A stretch of 34,131 nucleotides of DNA from a bacterium Ga0077546 (GTDB lineage Bacteria > Cyanobacteriota > Vampirovibrionia > Obscuribacterales > Obscuribacteraceae). Positions 1 to 7,406 of the stretch are shown piece by piece (the stretch's first letter is position 1; every line of letters begins with the position of its first letter). The position numbers were made by a program, and so were the translations under genes. The stretch lies in NCBI GenBank assembly GCA_001464165.1, contig LNEX01000318.1, positions 1 through 34,131 of the forward strand, read 5' to 3'. The notes beneath the pieces were generated by a model that was not told the origin of the DNA, made no database searches, and was given only the letters and a program-made list of their open reading frames with translations.

Positions 1-724
1 CCGTATTTTTCAAGGCTTGAGTAGCACCAAATTTCGTATAGATAGATTGCACTTCGGCCACTAAGCCATCTTCAAGTTGACTATCAATTCTCTCAATAAT
101 ACGTTCTTTCAAAAGCTCGCGACGGGCCACTGTGAGGCCGATCCAGACGATATTGTAGGGCACTGGTTCTCGGCTGGCTGCTTGCGAAAAAGGTACTTCT
201 AGAACCCGTGAAACTTCGATTGCTCTAATCAGTCTAAAGCGATCATTGACACCAATTTTGTCTGCTGATATTGGATCTAACTGGCGCAAAATTTCACGTA
301 AATGCTCAACTCCGTGCTCGTCGGCTGCTTTTGCTAACTGGTCTCGAATTTCTTTTTGCGGTTCAACCTCAGGCATTTTTAGACCCTCAAGTAGGGCCCT
401 TATGTAAAAGCCTGTGCCGCCGCAAACTACTGGTATTTTTCCTGTCCCTGCCAGTTGACTGAGAATTTCTCCAGCTTCGCGCTTAAACTGAGAAGCCGTG
501 TAAACCTGATCAGGCTCAATAATATCAAGCATATGGTGCGGCACTTGAGCTTGCTCGACAGCGGTTGGTTTGGCCGTACCTATATTCATGTATTTGTAGA
601 TAGTTCTAGAGTCGCTGGCTACAATTTCGCCGTCGAGCGCTTTGGCTAATTCAATGGCTAAACTGGTTTTGCCAGAGCAGGTCGGACCGACTACAGCAAT
701 AACCAGCGGTAATTGAGGCTGCAT
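1..724 (-). CDS. miaA: tRNA dimethylallyltransferase MiaA, 3' end cut by window edge
   Basis: The reading frame starts at the ATG at 724 and stays open to the left window edge, giving about 241 residues of a family that is usually near 300. Residues 13-20 are the P-loop GPTCSGKT. Further family motifs follow in order: SDSRTIYKYMNIGTAKP, HHMLDIIEP, VVCGGTGFYIRALLEG and, near the edge, AEVQSIYTKFGATQALKNT. Known role: transfers the dimethylallyl group from DMAPP to A37 of tRNAs that read UNN codons, making i6A in the cytoplasm. The start lies 4 nt past the stop of the upstream membrane-protein gene, so the two are probably co-transcribed and may be translationally coupled. The C-terminus is outside the window. 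Identification is firm. Confidence 0.95.
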   Translation of the reverse strand, partial: MQPQLPLVIAVVGPTCSGKTSLAIELAKALDGEIVASDSRTIYKYMNIGTAKPTAVEQAQVPHHMLDIIEPDQVYTASQFKREAGEILSQLAGTGKIPVVCGGTGFYIRALLEGLKMPEVEPQKEIRDQLAKAADEHGVEHLREILRQLDPISADKIGVNDRFRLIRAIEVSRVLEVPFSQAASREPVPYNIVWIGLTVARRELLKERIIERIDSQLEDGLVAEVQSIYTKFGATQALKNT

Positions 725-728
725 ATGT

Positions 729-1517
729 TTAGAAGGCAGCTAGCAGCTGCGAAATTAGGGAAAAACTGGCAAGCCCTATCCAGAAGATGTAAATCAGGGC
801 AAGCACTGGTGGTACAACCAGTAAAATCAGAGCTAGCTTGATTGTTGAGGTACGAAGAGAAGTTTGAAAGGCAATCCATTCAAGGGCAATAAACCAGAAT
901 GCTGGTATGGTCGCTAGCAGAAAAAACAAAGGTGTATGTCGCATACAGGCAATTGGGGCAAAGAAGGCAAATGGCAGAAATGCCCAGCCTGTCGCAATAA
1001 AAGCATTACCGAAAGTAAGGCGATGTCCCCGTAGCCAGATGCTCAAATAATAGAGAATACAAGACAATGTCACCCAGTAGCTGAGACCAGAGACTATGAA
1101 AAGTGAGCTGTTGAGGAGGCTGGCAGAGGCATTGTCTGGTTTGATTTTTAGGAAAGCAGTAATAGAGAGAGTTAGCACCACAAGCATTGCTGCAGAGCTG
1201 AAGTTGGCAAAATTACTCGGAAAGCGACTGGAGTCGCTCAAAATCATCATTGTCTGGCGTGGCGCTACTAGGACGCCATAAAAAATATCGGCCCAGAGTG
1301 TAAAACCATTTTTGTAGATGTCCTTACTTTTGCCTTCACTTGTTTCTTCTTCGGTAGGGATGGCATCTACTAGAGGATCAGACTGGGAGCTGTCACCAGC
1401 TTTGGGTGTTTGAATCAATACTTGTCTAAATGCCAGTTCTAGCTCACGGGGATTGCTCTCTGAAATGCGTTTCTCAGGAGAAATTGAATCTTCGTTTAGT
1501 GAGCTGTCGTCTGTCAT
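729..1517 (-). CDS. Multi-pass membrane protein, Yip1-like
   Basis: A 262-residue protein. The first ~75 residues are polar and acidic, then the stretch with FYGVLVAPRQTMMILSD is followed by about five hydrophobic segments to the C-terminus. A cytosolic tail, a 'aP..tm..l' entry motif and a five-helix bundle are the pattern of bacterial Yip1-domain proteins. That assignment is made by eye from layout, not from a diagnostic residue. It lies between sppA (26 nt upstream) and miaA (4 nt downstream) on the same strand, so it probably belongs to their operon. Function unknown; it could equally be an unrelated polytopic protein. Confidence 0.75.
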   Translation of the reverse strand: MTDDSSLNEDSISPEKRISESNPRELELAFRQVLIQTPKAGDSSQSDPLVDAIPTEEETSEGKSKDIYKNGFTLWADIFYGVLVAPRQTMMILSDSSRFPSNFANFSSAAMLVVLTLSITAFLKIKPDNASASLLNSSLFIVSGLSYWVTLSCILYYLSIWLRGHRLTFGNAFIATGWAFLPFAFFAPIACMRHTPLFFLLATIPAFWFIALEWIAFQTSLRTSTIKLALILLVVPPVLALIYIFWIGLASFSLISQLLAAF

Positions 1518-1543
1518 GACTTACTGCATTCTATCCCTTACTG

Positions 1544-2542
1544 CTACTGCATTAGCCAGAGCGGTTGCTTGTTTAGTTCAGGATTGAACTGAGATGGAAT
1601 TAGTTTGTCGAGAGGGGAGGATGCTCCAGGTGGAGTGAGTTGAGTGCGGCCTTCCATCAAAGAAGCCAATATGCCGCTATCATCGTCTTCATCAACAGCT
1701 AAGTCGGCTTTCAACTTATAGCGTTCTTTGGCAATGGTCTGCAAAAGTGCTAGAGCATCACTGTACGAACCTAGTTCATCGACTAAACCAAGCTTTTGCG
1801 CTTGCCGGCCAGAGTAAATGCGTCCATCGGCAATGGTTTTAACTTTTTCGATAGGAATTTTGCGCCCTTCGGCGATGGCAGTTGTGAACTGATCGTATGA
1901 ATCCATAATCAGAGCTAGCAAGATATCGCGCTCCTCTCTGGTCATTTTTTTGTAAGGTGAGGCAATGTCTTTAAATAGACCAGACTTAATTACTTCTGGT
2001 TCGACGCCAACTTTGTCAGCTAAGGCTTTGAAGTTCATCAAATTGATGATCACGCCAATAGAACCAGTGAGCGTGCCAGGATTAGCGACAATTTTGTCGG
2101 CAGCGCAAGAAATGTAGTAACCGCCGGATGCGGCCACGTCTCCCATTGATACCACCACTGGTTTGCCAGCAGCTTTTAGTTGCACCACAGCTTCATGAAT
2201 TTCTTGCGACATTGGCACTGTGCCACCAGGGGAGTTAACCCGCAGTAACACTGCTTTTACTTTCTTTGATTTTAAAGCTTTGCGCAGCTCTTTGAGAGCA
2301 TTGCTTGATGAACCCACAGATGAAGTAAAAAGGGAATGGTCTGCTTTATCAATGATCATTCCTGATAGCCGCACCACTTGAATGTGATCTTTGAAGCGTG
2401 TCATCAGGCCATCAGAGCTAGCGGCTGATTCTTTGTTTTCGGCGTTCTGCCCGCCAGCGCTTTGAGTGAGAACTGCAGCAGGGACAGCCATTACGCAGAG
2501 GCCTAGAATTAGCCAGACGAATCCACGTTGATTTATGCGCAT
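1544..2542 (-). CDS. sppA: Signal peptide peptidase SppA (S49 family, short form)
   Basis: 332 residues, matching the short single-domain SppA type of Gram-positives and cyanobacteria rather than the ~600-residue E. coli form. One N-terminal membrane anchor spans about residues 8-26. The serine nucleophile is S139 in GDVAASGGYYIS and the general-base lysine is K186 in VIKSGLFKD, spaced as in the family's Ser/Lys dyad. TGSIGVI (160-165) and ADGRIYSGRQAQKLGLVDELG are also typical. Known role: digests cleaved signal peptides in the membrane, with the catalytic domain outside the cytoplasm. It follows the exported-protein gene by 26 nt and precedes the Yip1-like gene. Both catalytic residues are present, so it should be active. 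Confidence 0.95.
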   Translation of the reverse strand: MRINQRGFVWLILGLCVMAVPAAVLTQSAGGQNAENKESAASSDGLMTRFKDHIQVVRLSGMIIDKADHSLFTSSVGSSSNALKELRKALKSKKVKAVLLRVNSPGGTVPMSQEIHEAVVQLKAAGKPVVVSMGDVAASGGYYISCAADKIVANPGTLTGSIGVIINLMNFKALADKVGVEPEVIKSGLFKDIASPYKKMTREERDILLALIMDSYDQFTTAIAEGRKIPIEKVKTIADGRIYSGRQAQKLGLVDELGSYSDALALLQTIAKERYKLKADLAVDEDDDSGILASLMEGRTQLTPPGASSPLDKLIPSQFNPELNKQPLWLMQ

Positions 2543-2568
2543 CAGATTATGTCACTCAATTTTTGACT

Positions 2569-3849
2569 TTACAGGGTTTTGTCTTTGGGCTCAATCTTCT
2601 TACTGCTACCAATGGCAGTAGTCGAGCTTTCACCAAGATTTTGTAGCTCTTCTTTTATAGATTGATCAAGCTTGTCAACGGCTTCGGCACCAGACATATC
2701 AACTAAGCCTTGACGGAAGCGGTGGATATCATCGCTAATGGCAATGACATCACGTTGAGCTTTGCGCACTGTATATTCCATATCAAGCTGTTTAGCAGCG
2801 TCTTGACCAGCACGTGCATCTTTCATCATATTGTTGAGGTCTTCAAAATCTGTGGTGGCACGATTGAGTCCAACAATATTTTTCTTGTACTGACGATAGT
2901 TGTCGACGAGTTTATCTGAAGTATTTCGCACCATTTGATAGAGCGAAATCAACTCGGCTTGACCAAGCTGTGCTTTGCGCTTAGCTTTATCATCGACAGC
3001 ACCCATAAGCTGACCAAGAGCTTGGTTGGCAAAGCTTTGTCCGGCATACATACCTTGGCTTGGAGCAATCATGCCCATGGCGCCAATTGAGCCAGCAAGA
3101 ACGCCGCCTAGCATGCGGGTCATTACCGTAGCGGCATGGCCGCTGTCGCTGGTTGGTACAAGTTTTTGCACAACAAACTGAATATCAGGCGAGCGATTAA
3201 GAGTAGCGTCCCACAGCGCAGCTATTTGTTTTTGCTCACTAGTTTCCAGAAACTCAGCTTTTTGTTGAGTTTCGTCTTCGCTATTGATCAAAGCCAAAGG
3301 CATTGAGTTAGTGGCTTTGGCCGCGTCCATTGGTGTTTTGATTAGGTCTTTAGCATGCTTTTTGCCGATGCCCAAGAAACCTTTTTCAGGCTTGACGCTC
3401 TTAGCAGGAAGACCTTCATTGGCCGTGGTGCCATTAGGCAAAAGATTTGATTCGCTCGCTTGAATTTTGAAAGTCGGTGTATCACCGCTTGTCTCTTCTG
3501 TCGGTTTTACCGCCGTATCGCTGTCGTTCAAACCAAATGGTCTGAGATCTACACTTTTAGGTGTTTCCGCTGCAGTAGACGGAGCTGTTGTTGAATCAAT
3601 GGTATTACTCGTAGTATTACTAGTGATTCCAGGATCAAGGCCATCATCTAATCTGGTATTAAGAGGTAGTTGGAAATTCCCTTTCTTCTGGCCTTTGGGC
3701 AGAGAAAGAGCGAAGGCCTGAGAACTCAGAGCCATTGAGCCTAAGAGCATGGCTGAGCAGGCCAAACTGAAGACTTTGCGGGAGTAACGTAAATTTGATC
3801 TGCTGGCGCTGGTAATTAAACCTAAGCTGGCAAGCTTTTCTAAGAACAT
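2569..3849 (-). CDS. Exported helical protein of unknown function
   Basis: I place the start at the ATG at 3849 because AAAAGGA sits 8 nt upstream; the frame is open to an ATG at 3966, giving 465 rather than 426 residues. The product has a basic N-terminus, a hydrophobic stretch (VFSLACSAMLLGSMALSS) and an Ala-x-Ala-like site, consistent with a signal peptide. A low-complexity Thr/Ser/Pro segment follows, then a long helical half. That half starts with LWDATLNRSPDIQFVVQKL, has a Gly-rich hydrophobic patch (GGVLAGSIGAMGMIAPSQG) and ends in charged, probably coiled-coil, helices. The LWDATL-RSPDIQ element faintly recalls the start of TolC-type repeats, but no barrel part is visible and I do not assign a family. 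It is the first gene of the probable sppA-miaA operon. Confidence 0.8.
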   Translation of the reverse strand: MFLEKLASLGLITSASRSNLRYSRKVFSLACSAMLLGSMALSSQAFALSLPKGQKKGNFQLPLNTRLDDGLDPGITSNTTSNTIDSTTAPSTAAETPKSVDLRPFGLNDSDTAVKPTEETSGDTPTFKIQASESNLLPNGTTANEGLPAKSVKPEKGFLGIGKKHAKDLIKTPMDAAKATNSMPLALINSEDETQQKAEFLETSEQKQIAALWDATLNRSPDIQFVVQKLVPTSDSGHAATVMTRMLGGVLAGSIGAMGMIAPSQGMYAGQSFANQALGQLMGAVDDKAKRKAQLGQAELISLYQMVRNTSDKLVDNYRQYKKNIVGLNRATTDFEDLNNMMKDARAGQDAAKQLDMEYTVRKAQRDVIAISDDIHRFRQGLVDMSGAEAVDKLDQSIKEELQNLGESSTTAIGSSKKIEPKDKTL

Positions 3850-4017
3850 TAAGTGGGTCCTTTTCTCTTTCACTAATTGTCTCTCGCATTCATATTTTTC
3901 ATGACTCATGTAATACGAAGACGTCGAAGTAGTTAGGAAGTTTCGGTGGCTAACTGGCAAATTCAAACTATTTGGATAAGTTCCAATCTACCTGTGTAAG
4001 CGACAATATACCATGCG

Positions 4018-4047
4018 CTTATCTCTTTGAAAGTTACCTTTTGTCAA
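4018..4047 (-). promoter_or_regulatory. Candidate sigma70-type promoter for the sppA-miaA operon
   Basis: On the minus strand a perfect -35 TTGACA (4047-4042) is followed after 18 nt by GATAAG (4023-4018; 4 of 6 matches to the -10 consensus). Transcription would start near 4010, leaving a leader of about 160 nt before the ATG at 3849. A nearby TATATT (4008-4003) is a better -10 but is too far from the -35 hexamer. Sequence pattern only. Confidence 0.35.
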
Positions 4048-4105
4048 TCTCAGTTGGCATCTTGAGATAATCTTGATATTTGCAACAATCCCTTGGCAAC
4101 CGCCT

Positions 4106-5665
4106 CTATGGTTTCTGTGAGGCTTTCATTGCGTACATTATTAGAGAAAGTAAAACTGCCATGGTCGAAACTTGCTCTAAAACATAGGGCATGTTTTTCG
4201 TAAACAAATCTGGATTGCCCAGAAGTGGTACGAACACATATGCTTTGATGATTAAGGCAAAGGCTGCTGCTGCCATTAACAGTGGTGCCATGGGGTTGGC
4301 CGCGCCACCAGCACCAGAGCTAGTGCGTCTTAAGGATGGCGCCAAGACATCATCATTATCATCATCTATATCTATAGATGATGAATTGCGTCGGTCTGGT
4401 CTCGACATCCGTCTTTCTCTAGATTTACTGCGTCGGTCTTTAGGGCCCAGTAATTCATCGTCGTCGTCGCTGTCGTTCCCGCCGCTTGAAAGTAGCTTGG
4501 AGCCACGTAAACCTTTTTTTACCGCGCTGTCGCTATCGGACACAGGGTTGGGGCTTGGCGCTTGCTGTGGAGTAACTGGAGCCGGCACATTCATAGCAGC
4601 GGGCTGCACACCATAGTCATAGTGAGGGTTTTGAGCCGCCATGCCGAACTGTGAATTGCTTGGGCTTGGCGCTGGCTTGGGTTCATACCGAGGTGCTGTG
4701 GTAGGCGCTGCTGGCGGTGCAGAAGTTGAAGTCGGTGAATTTTGCGCGAAAGCTTGATTGGCTGCTGGATAAGGGGCCGGAGCCGTTGGCGCTTGGGGTG
4801 CTGGATATTGCTGAAGCGGAGCTGGAGCTGGAGCTGTAATAGAATGTATCGGCGCTGCCGCCTGTGCTGCTGGTGCTGGAGCGGGCGCAGGCGCAGGCGT
4901 TTTCGCTCTTGGGGTTTTGACAGCCAGCAGTGGTGAACGTAAAACGTTTGGGTCGTCTACATCATCTACTTCTTCGTCAAAGATCTCATCTTCATAATCG
5001 TCATCTGTAGCACCAAATATAGGCGAGCGTAAGCGGTGATGAGCTTTGACCTGACCAGCAGCTTTACTGCTCATGCCGGGTTCTTCAGCTAGACCAACTT
5101 CAGGGTCAAAGTCGTCTCCGCCTAGTAAAGGTGAGCGCAGACCCTTGCTCTGGTGTCTACCCGGCTCAAGTTTTGCTGTTGGGCTTGGTTCTTGGTCTTC
5201 TATTTCGTGGCTGCGATGAGGAAAAGTGGATTTGTGTTCTTTGTTCTTGCCACCATCAGCACCGCCACCGCTGCCACCAAGAATCGGTGAACGCAGGCCA
5301 CGAGACTTGGCGTCTCTTGGTTTAGGCTCAAAGGCTGCCTCTTCGTCTTCATCGGCACCACCAAGCAGTGGCGAGCGCAATCCTTTGCCCTTAGGTTTAT
5401 TTAATACTGGTTGAACCTCTTCATCATCATCAAAATTATTATCAGCTTCTGAACCACCAAACAGTGGTGAGCGTAATTTTGGCCGAGGCTGTGCTTGGGG
5501 TTCTACTGGCGTAGCTGGGGCCGGTGCTTGCTGAACCGGGGCAGCTTGCTGGGTGGGAGCGGAATTAGTGATTAGGGGCTTGGTTGGGCTCAAGCGCCCA
5601 CCGCACTCTTTGCAAAACTGTGCAATGTCTTCGTTTGCGACCTGGCATATCTGGCACTGAATCAC
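4106..5665 (-). CDS. Zinc-ribbon protein with LRSP repeats and C-terminal membrane anchor
   Basis: 519 residues from a GTG start; GAGGAG lies 6 nt upstream. The N-terminus is a zinc ribbon (C4-x2-C7, C18-x2-C21). Then come six copies of LRSP followed by a short hydrophobic pair and usually Gly-Gly (at about residues 64, 96, 124, 176, 212 and 242), each followed by an Asp/Glu-rich run, and a degenerate seventh (GLRGSKLL, ~385). Residues ~250-375 are Pro/Ala-rich, and ~398-440 mix Asp-rich with Arg-rich stretches. Two hydrophobic segments (about 460-482 and 500-514) end the protein, so the ribbon and repeats are probably cytoplasmic and tethered to the membrane. I do not recognise the family. 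The repeats look like short linear binding or phosphorylation sites on a disordered scaffold; that is inference. Confidence 0.8.
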   Translation of the reverse strand: MIQCQICQVANEDIAQFCKECGGRLSPTKPLITNSAPTQQAAPVQQAPAPATPVEPQAQPRPKLRSPLFGGSEADNNFDDDEEVQPVLNKPKGKGLRSPLLGGADEDEEAAFEPKPRDAKSRGLRSPILGGSGGGADGGKNKEHKSTFPHRSHEIEDQEPSPTAKLEPGRHQSKGLRSPLLGGDDFDPEVGLAEEPGMSSKAAGQVKAHHRLRSPIFGATDDDYEDEIFDEEVDDVDDPNVLRSPLLAVKTPRAKTPAPAPAPAPAAQAAAPIHSITAPAPAPLQQYPAPQAPTAPAPYPAANQAFAQNSPTSTSAPPAAPTTAPRYEPKPAPSPSNSQFGMAAQNPHYDYGVQPAAMNVPAPVTPQQAPSPNPVSDSDSAVKKGLRGSKLLSSGGNDSDDDDELLGPKDRRSKSRERRMSRPDRRNSSSIDIDDDNDDVLAPSLRRTSSGAGGAANPMAPLLMAAAAFALIIKAYVFVPLLGNPDLFTKNMPYVLEQVSTMAVLLSLIMYAMKASQKP

Positions 5666-6069
5666 TGACGTCTCCTCATCGAGTTCTAGATGCCACTTTA
5701 TACTGAGTAGCTCTGAATACCCAGTTTAATTCATCTATATATAGAAAGTTAAGTAGTTTTTTTACTTCGTGCAATCTTGTTGTAATGCGGTTGTCAGTGC
5801 CTCTTCCTTAAGTTACCTGTTGATTTCTTGGAAGACACTAATTATTTGAGGCTGCGCAAGTGTTAGACTGCCATGAGCTTCCGCTTGACTGCTAGGGTCG
5901 GTTCAGAATTACAGTCCAGATTACAGTCCAGATTACAGTTTAGGTTGGCAGTTAATAAGTAAGCTCGTTATGATGCCTGTAAGTGAGTTAGCCCGTACGT
6001 AAGGTAATAGTCCGGTAGGCAGTTAGTTAACAGATTGACGATTCTCTCAAATATAGGGATAGAAAATAG
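5666..6069. other. Gene-free divergent intergenic region
   Basis: This 404-nt region separates the minus-strand LRSP protein from the plus-strand exported protein and should hold the promoters of both. On the minus strand TATAAA (5702-5697) lies about 32 nt before the GTG start, but without a clear -35. An AT-rich patch with the palindrome CTATATATAG is near 5735-5745. A 12-bp tandem repeat lies at 5908-5941. I see no convincing open reading frame or RNA gene. Confidence 0.5.
5908..5941. repeat. 12-bp tandem repeat, about 2.8 copies
   Basis: The unit ATTACAGTCCAG occurs at 5908-5919 and 5920-5931, followed by ATTACAGTTT at 5932-5941. It lies about 130-160 nt upstream of the start at 6070, in a position where a regulator could bind, but nothing else supports that. 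Confidence 0.7.
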
Positions 6070-6231
6070 ATGTTCAGTTCTAAGGCTATATGTTTGGCAG
6101 CTAGTTTGATGCTTGCCGTTTCACCTGCAACCACTTGTGCAGTTTTGGCAGCTGACCCGCAACTCAACTTTAAAATCTATAGCCCTCAAGATCCGCCGGC
6201 CGAAAGGTGCCTGACAACTCTGGTGATGTGA
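6070..6231 (+). pseudogene. Signal-peptide fragment, out of frame with the downstream gene
   Basis: From the ATG at 6070 a 53-residue frame encodes a clear signal peptide (MFSSKAICLAASLMLAVSPA, then TTCAVLAAD) and about 25 mature residues before a TGA at 6229. The body of the protein continues in the -1 frame from about 6183-6207. One extra A in the GAAAGG run at 6202-6207 would join them as ...PPAEKVPDNSGD. I therefore read it as the true N-terminus of the next gene, separated by a one-base loss that is either genuine or a sequencing/assembly error. Confidence 0.7.
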
Positions 6232-7157
6232 CCAACGCGGCCAGTACCGCTGCGGCTCCGGCCGAATCATCTATTTTTGATGAAGAATCGTCCAAGGCTT
6301 CCGTTTCTGCGCCAGTAAAAGAGACTCCAGTCGTTGATACAACACCTACCAGTGCTAGCGCACCGGCTGAATCATTGACCGAGCCAAGTGCTGCTGTAGA
6401 TACTTCTACAACTACTTCTACAACTACTCCTGCAGCAGCTCCTGCAGCAGCTGAAGCAAGCAGCGAAACATCTACTGAAGTGAAAACTGATGTTAGCGCT
6501 GAAACAAGCTCTGAAACCAAGGCAACAACAAGCGTTGCTACCAAAGACTCAAAGGTTTTGCAGGGCTACATTCGTGTAGTTCCTACTGGTACAAAAATTC
6601 CGATTGTTATGGATACAGCTGTTGACTCTGATACCAGTCAGGAAGGCGATGAGTTTTCCGCCCGTACCTCTGAAGATTTGACCATCGACGGCAGCACTGT
6701 GGTGCCTGCTGGCTCAATCATCAAAGGTCGTATTGCTACTTTGAATTCACCAAGGGCCCTGAATAGATCTGGTTCGGTAGCGCTTAAGTTTGATAACATA
6801 ACCACTCCTGACAATCGACAAATTCCTCTAGTGGCCACAATTGTGGCTCGTGGAGGGGTTGTTCATGCTCGCCGCGGCATGAAAGATATAGCCATCGACA
6901 CCGGTACGGTGGCGCTGCCATTTGTGGCTGGTTTAGCCATCGGTGCGCTTGCGGGCAACAGCAGCAACAGTAGTAGTTCGACAAGCAGCAGCAGTAGTGG
7001 CATGAGCAAAGGCGCTGCCGCAGCTCTTGGTGCCGGTATCGGTTTAGCTGTTGGTATCGCTGTTCTTTGTGCTAAGAAAGGCAAGAAGATTGAAGTACGT
7101 CCTGGTGATGAACTGAAAATTGAGCTTGCCGAAGAACTACGCATGCCCACTATGTAG
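6207..7157 (+). CDS. Exported protein body, lacking its signal peptide because of a frameshift
   Basis: 316 residues if translated from the GTG at 6207, with no signal peptide of its own; the natural start is probably 6070 in another frame. Residues 1-110 are an Ala/Ser/Thr/Glu-rich linker. A folded domain follows (about 113-235) with VVPTGTKIPIVMDTAVDSDTS, TVVPAGSIIKGRI and LKFDNITTPDNRQIPL. This beta-rich pattern is loosely like VirB10/TrbI-type domains; I do not claim that function. A Ser/Asn-rich spacer, then a Gly/Ala-rich hydrophobic segment (GAAAALGAGIGLAVGIAVLC, glycine-zipper-like) and a short basic/acidic tail end the protein. An intrinsic terminator lies 63 nt after the stop. Confidence 0.75.
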   Translation: MPDNSGDVTNAASTAAAPAESSIFDEESSKASVSAPVKETPVVDTTPTSASAPAESLTEPSAAVDTSTTTSTTTPAAAPAAAEASSETSTEVKTDVSAETSSETKATTSVATKDSKVLQGYIRVVPTGTKIPIVMDTAVDSDTSQEGDEFSARTSEDLTIDGSTVVPAGSIIKGRIATLNSPRALNRSGSVALKFDNITTPDNRQIPLVATIVARGGVVHARRGMKDIAIDTGTVALPFVAGLAIGALAGNSSNSSSSTSSSSSGMSKGAAAALGAGIGLAVGIAVLCAKKGKKIEVRPGDELKIELAEELRMPTM

Positions 7158-7220
7158 CTAGTTTGAGCGATAGATAGATTTAAAAGCCAAATGGCCCCTC
7201 ATGACAGATAGCATGCAAAA

Positions 7221-7246
7221 CAGGTTCCCACAGGGAACCTGTTTTT
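7221..7246 (+). terminator. Intrinsic terminator
   Basis: A perfect 9-bp stem (CAGGTTCCC at 7221-7229, GGGAACCTG at 7233-7241) with a 3-nt loop is followed by TTTTT. Four A residues precede the stem. It separates the frameshifted exported protein from the TonB cluster. Confidence 0.9.
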
Positions 7247-7406
7247 GTCAGAAGAATAAATAGAGGGAAAACCCGGTATTAAGCTCAGTTAAAACGGGCT
7301 TAAGTTCGCGCTCTTCAAAAGGATAGAGTAGAGAAGGTCCGAAACCAAATTATCAAAAATTGAAATTTGTGTTCGTTATTGGTTTTCCAACAGCGCAGGA
7401 CTAATC

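Noticed and set aside
4191..4616. Plus-strand frame of 141 codons
   Set aside because: Antisense of the Asp/Ser/Pro-rich C-terminal half of the LRSP protein; no independent coding signal.
6170..6544. Minus-strand frame of 124 codons
   Set aside because: Antisense of the Ala/Ser/Thr linker of the frameshifted exported protein.
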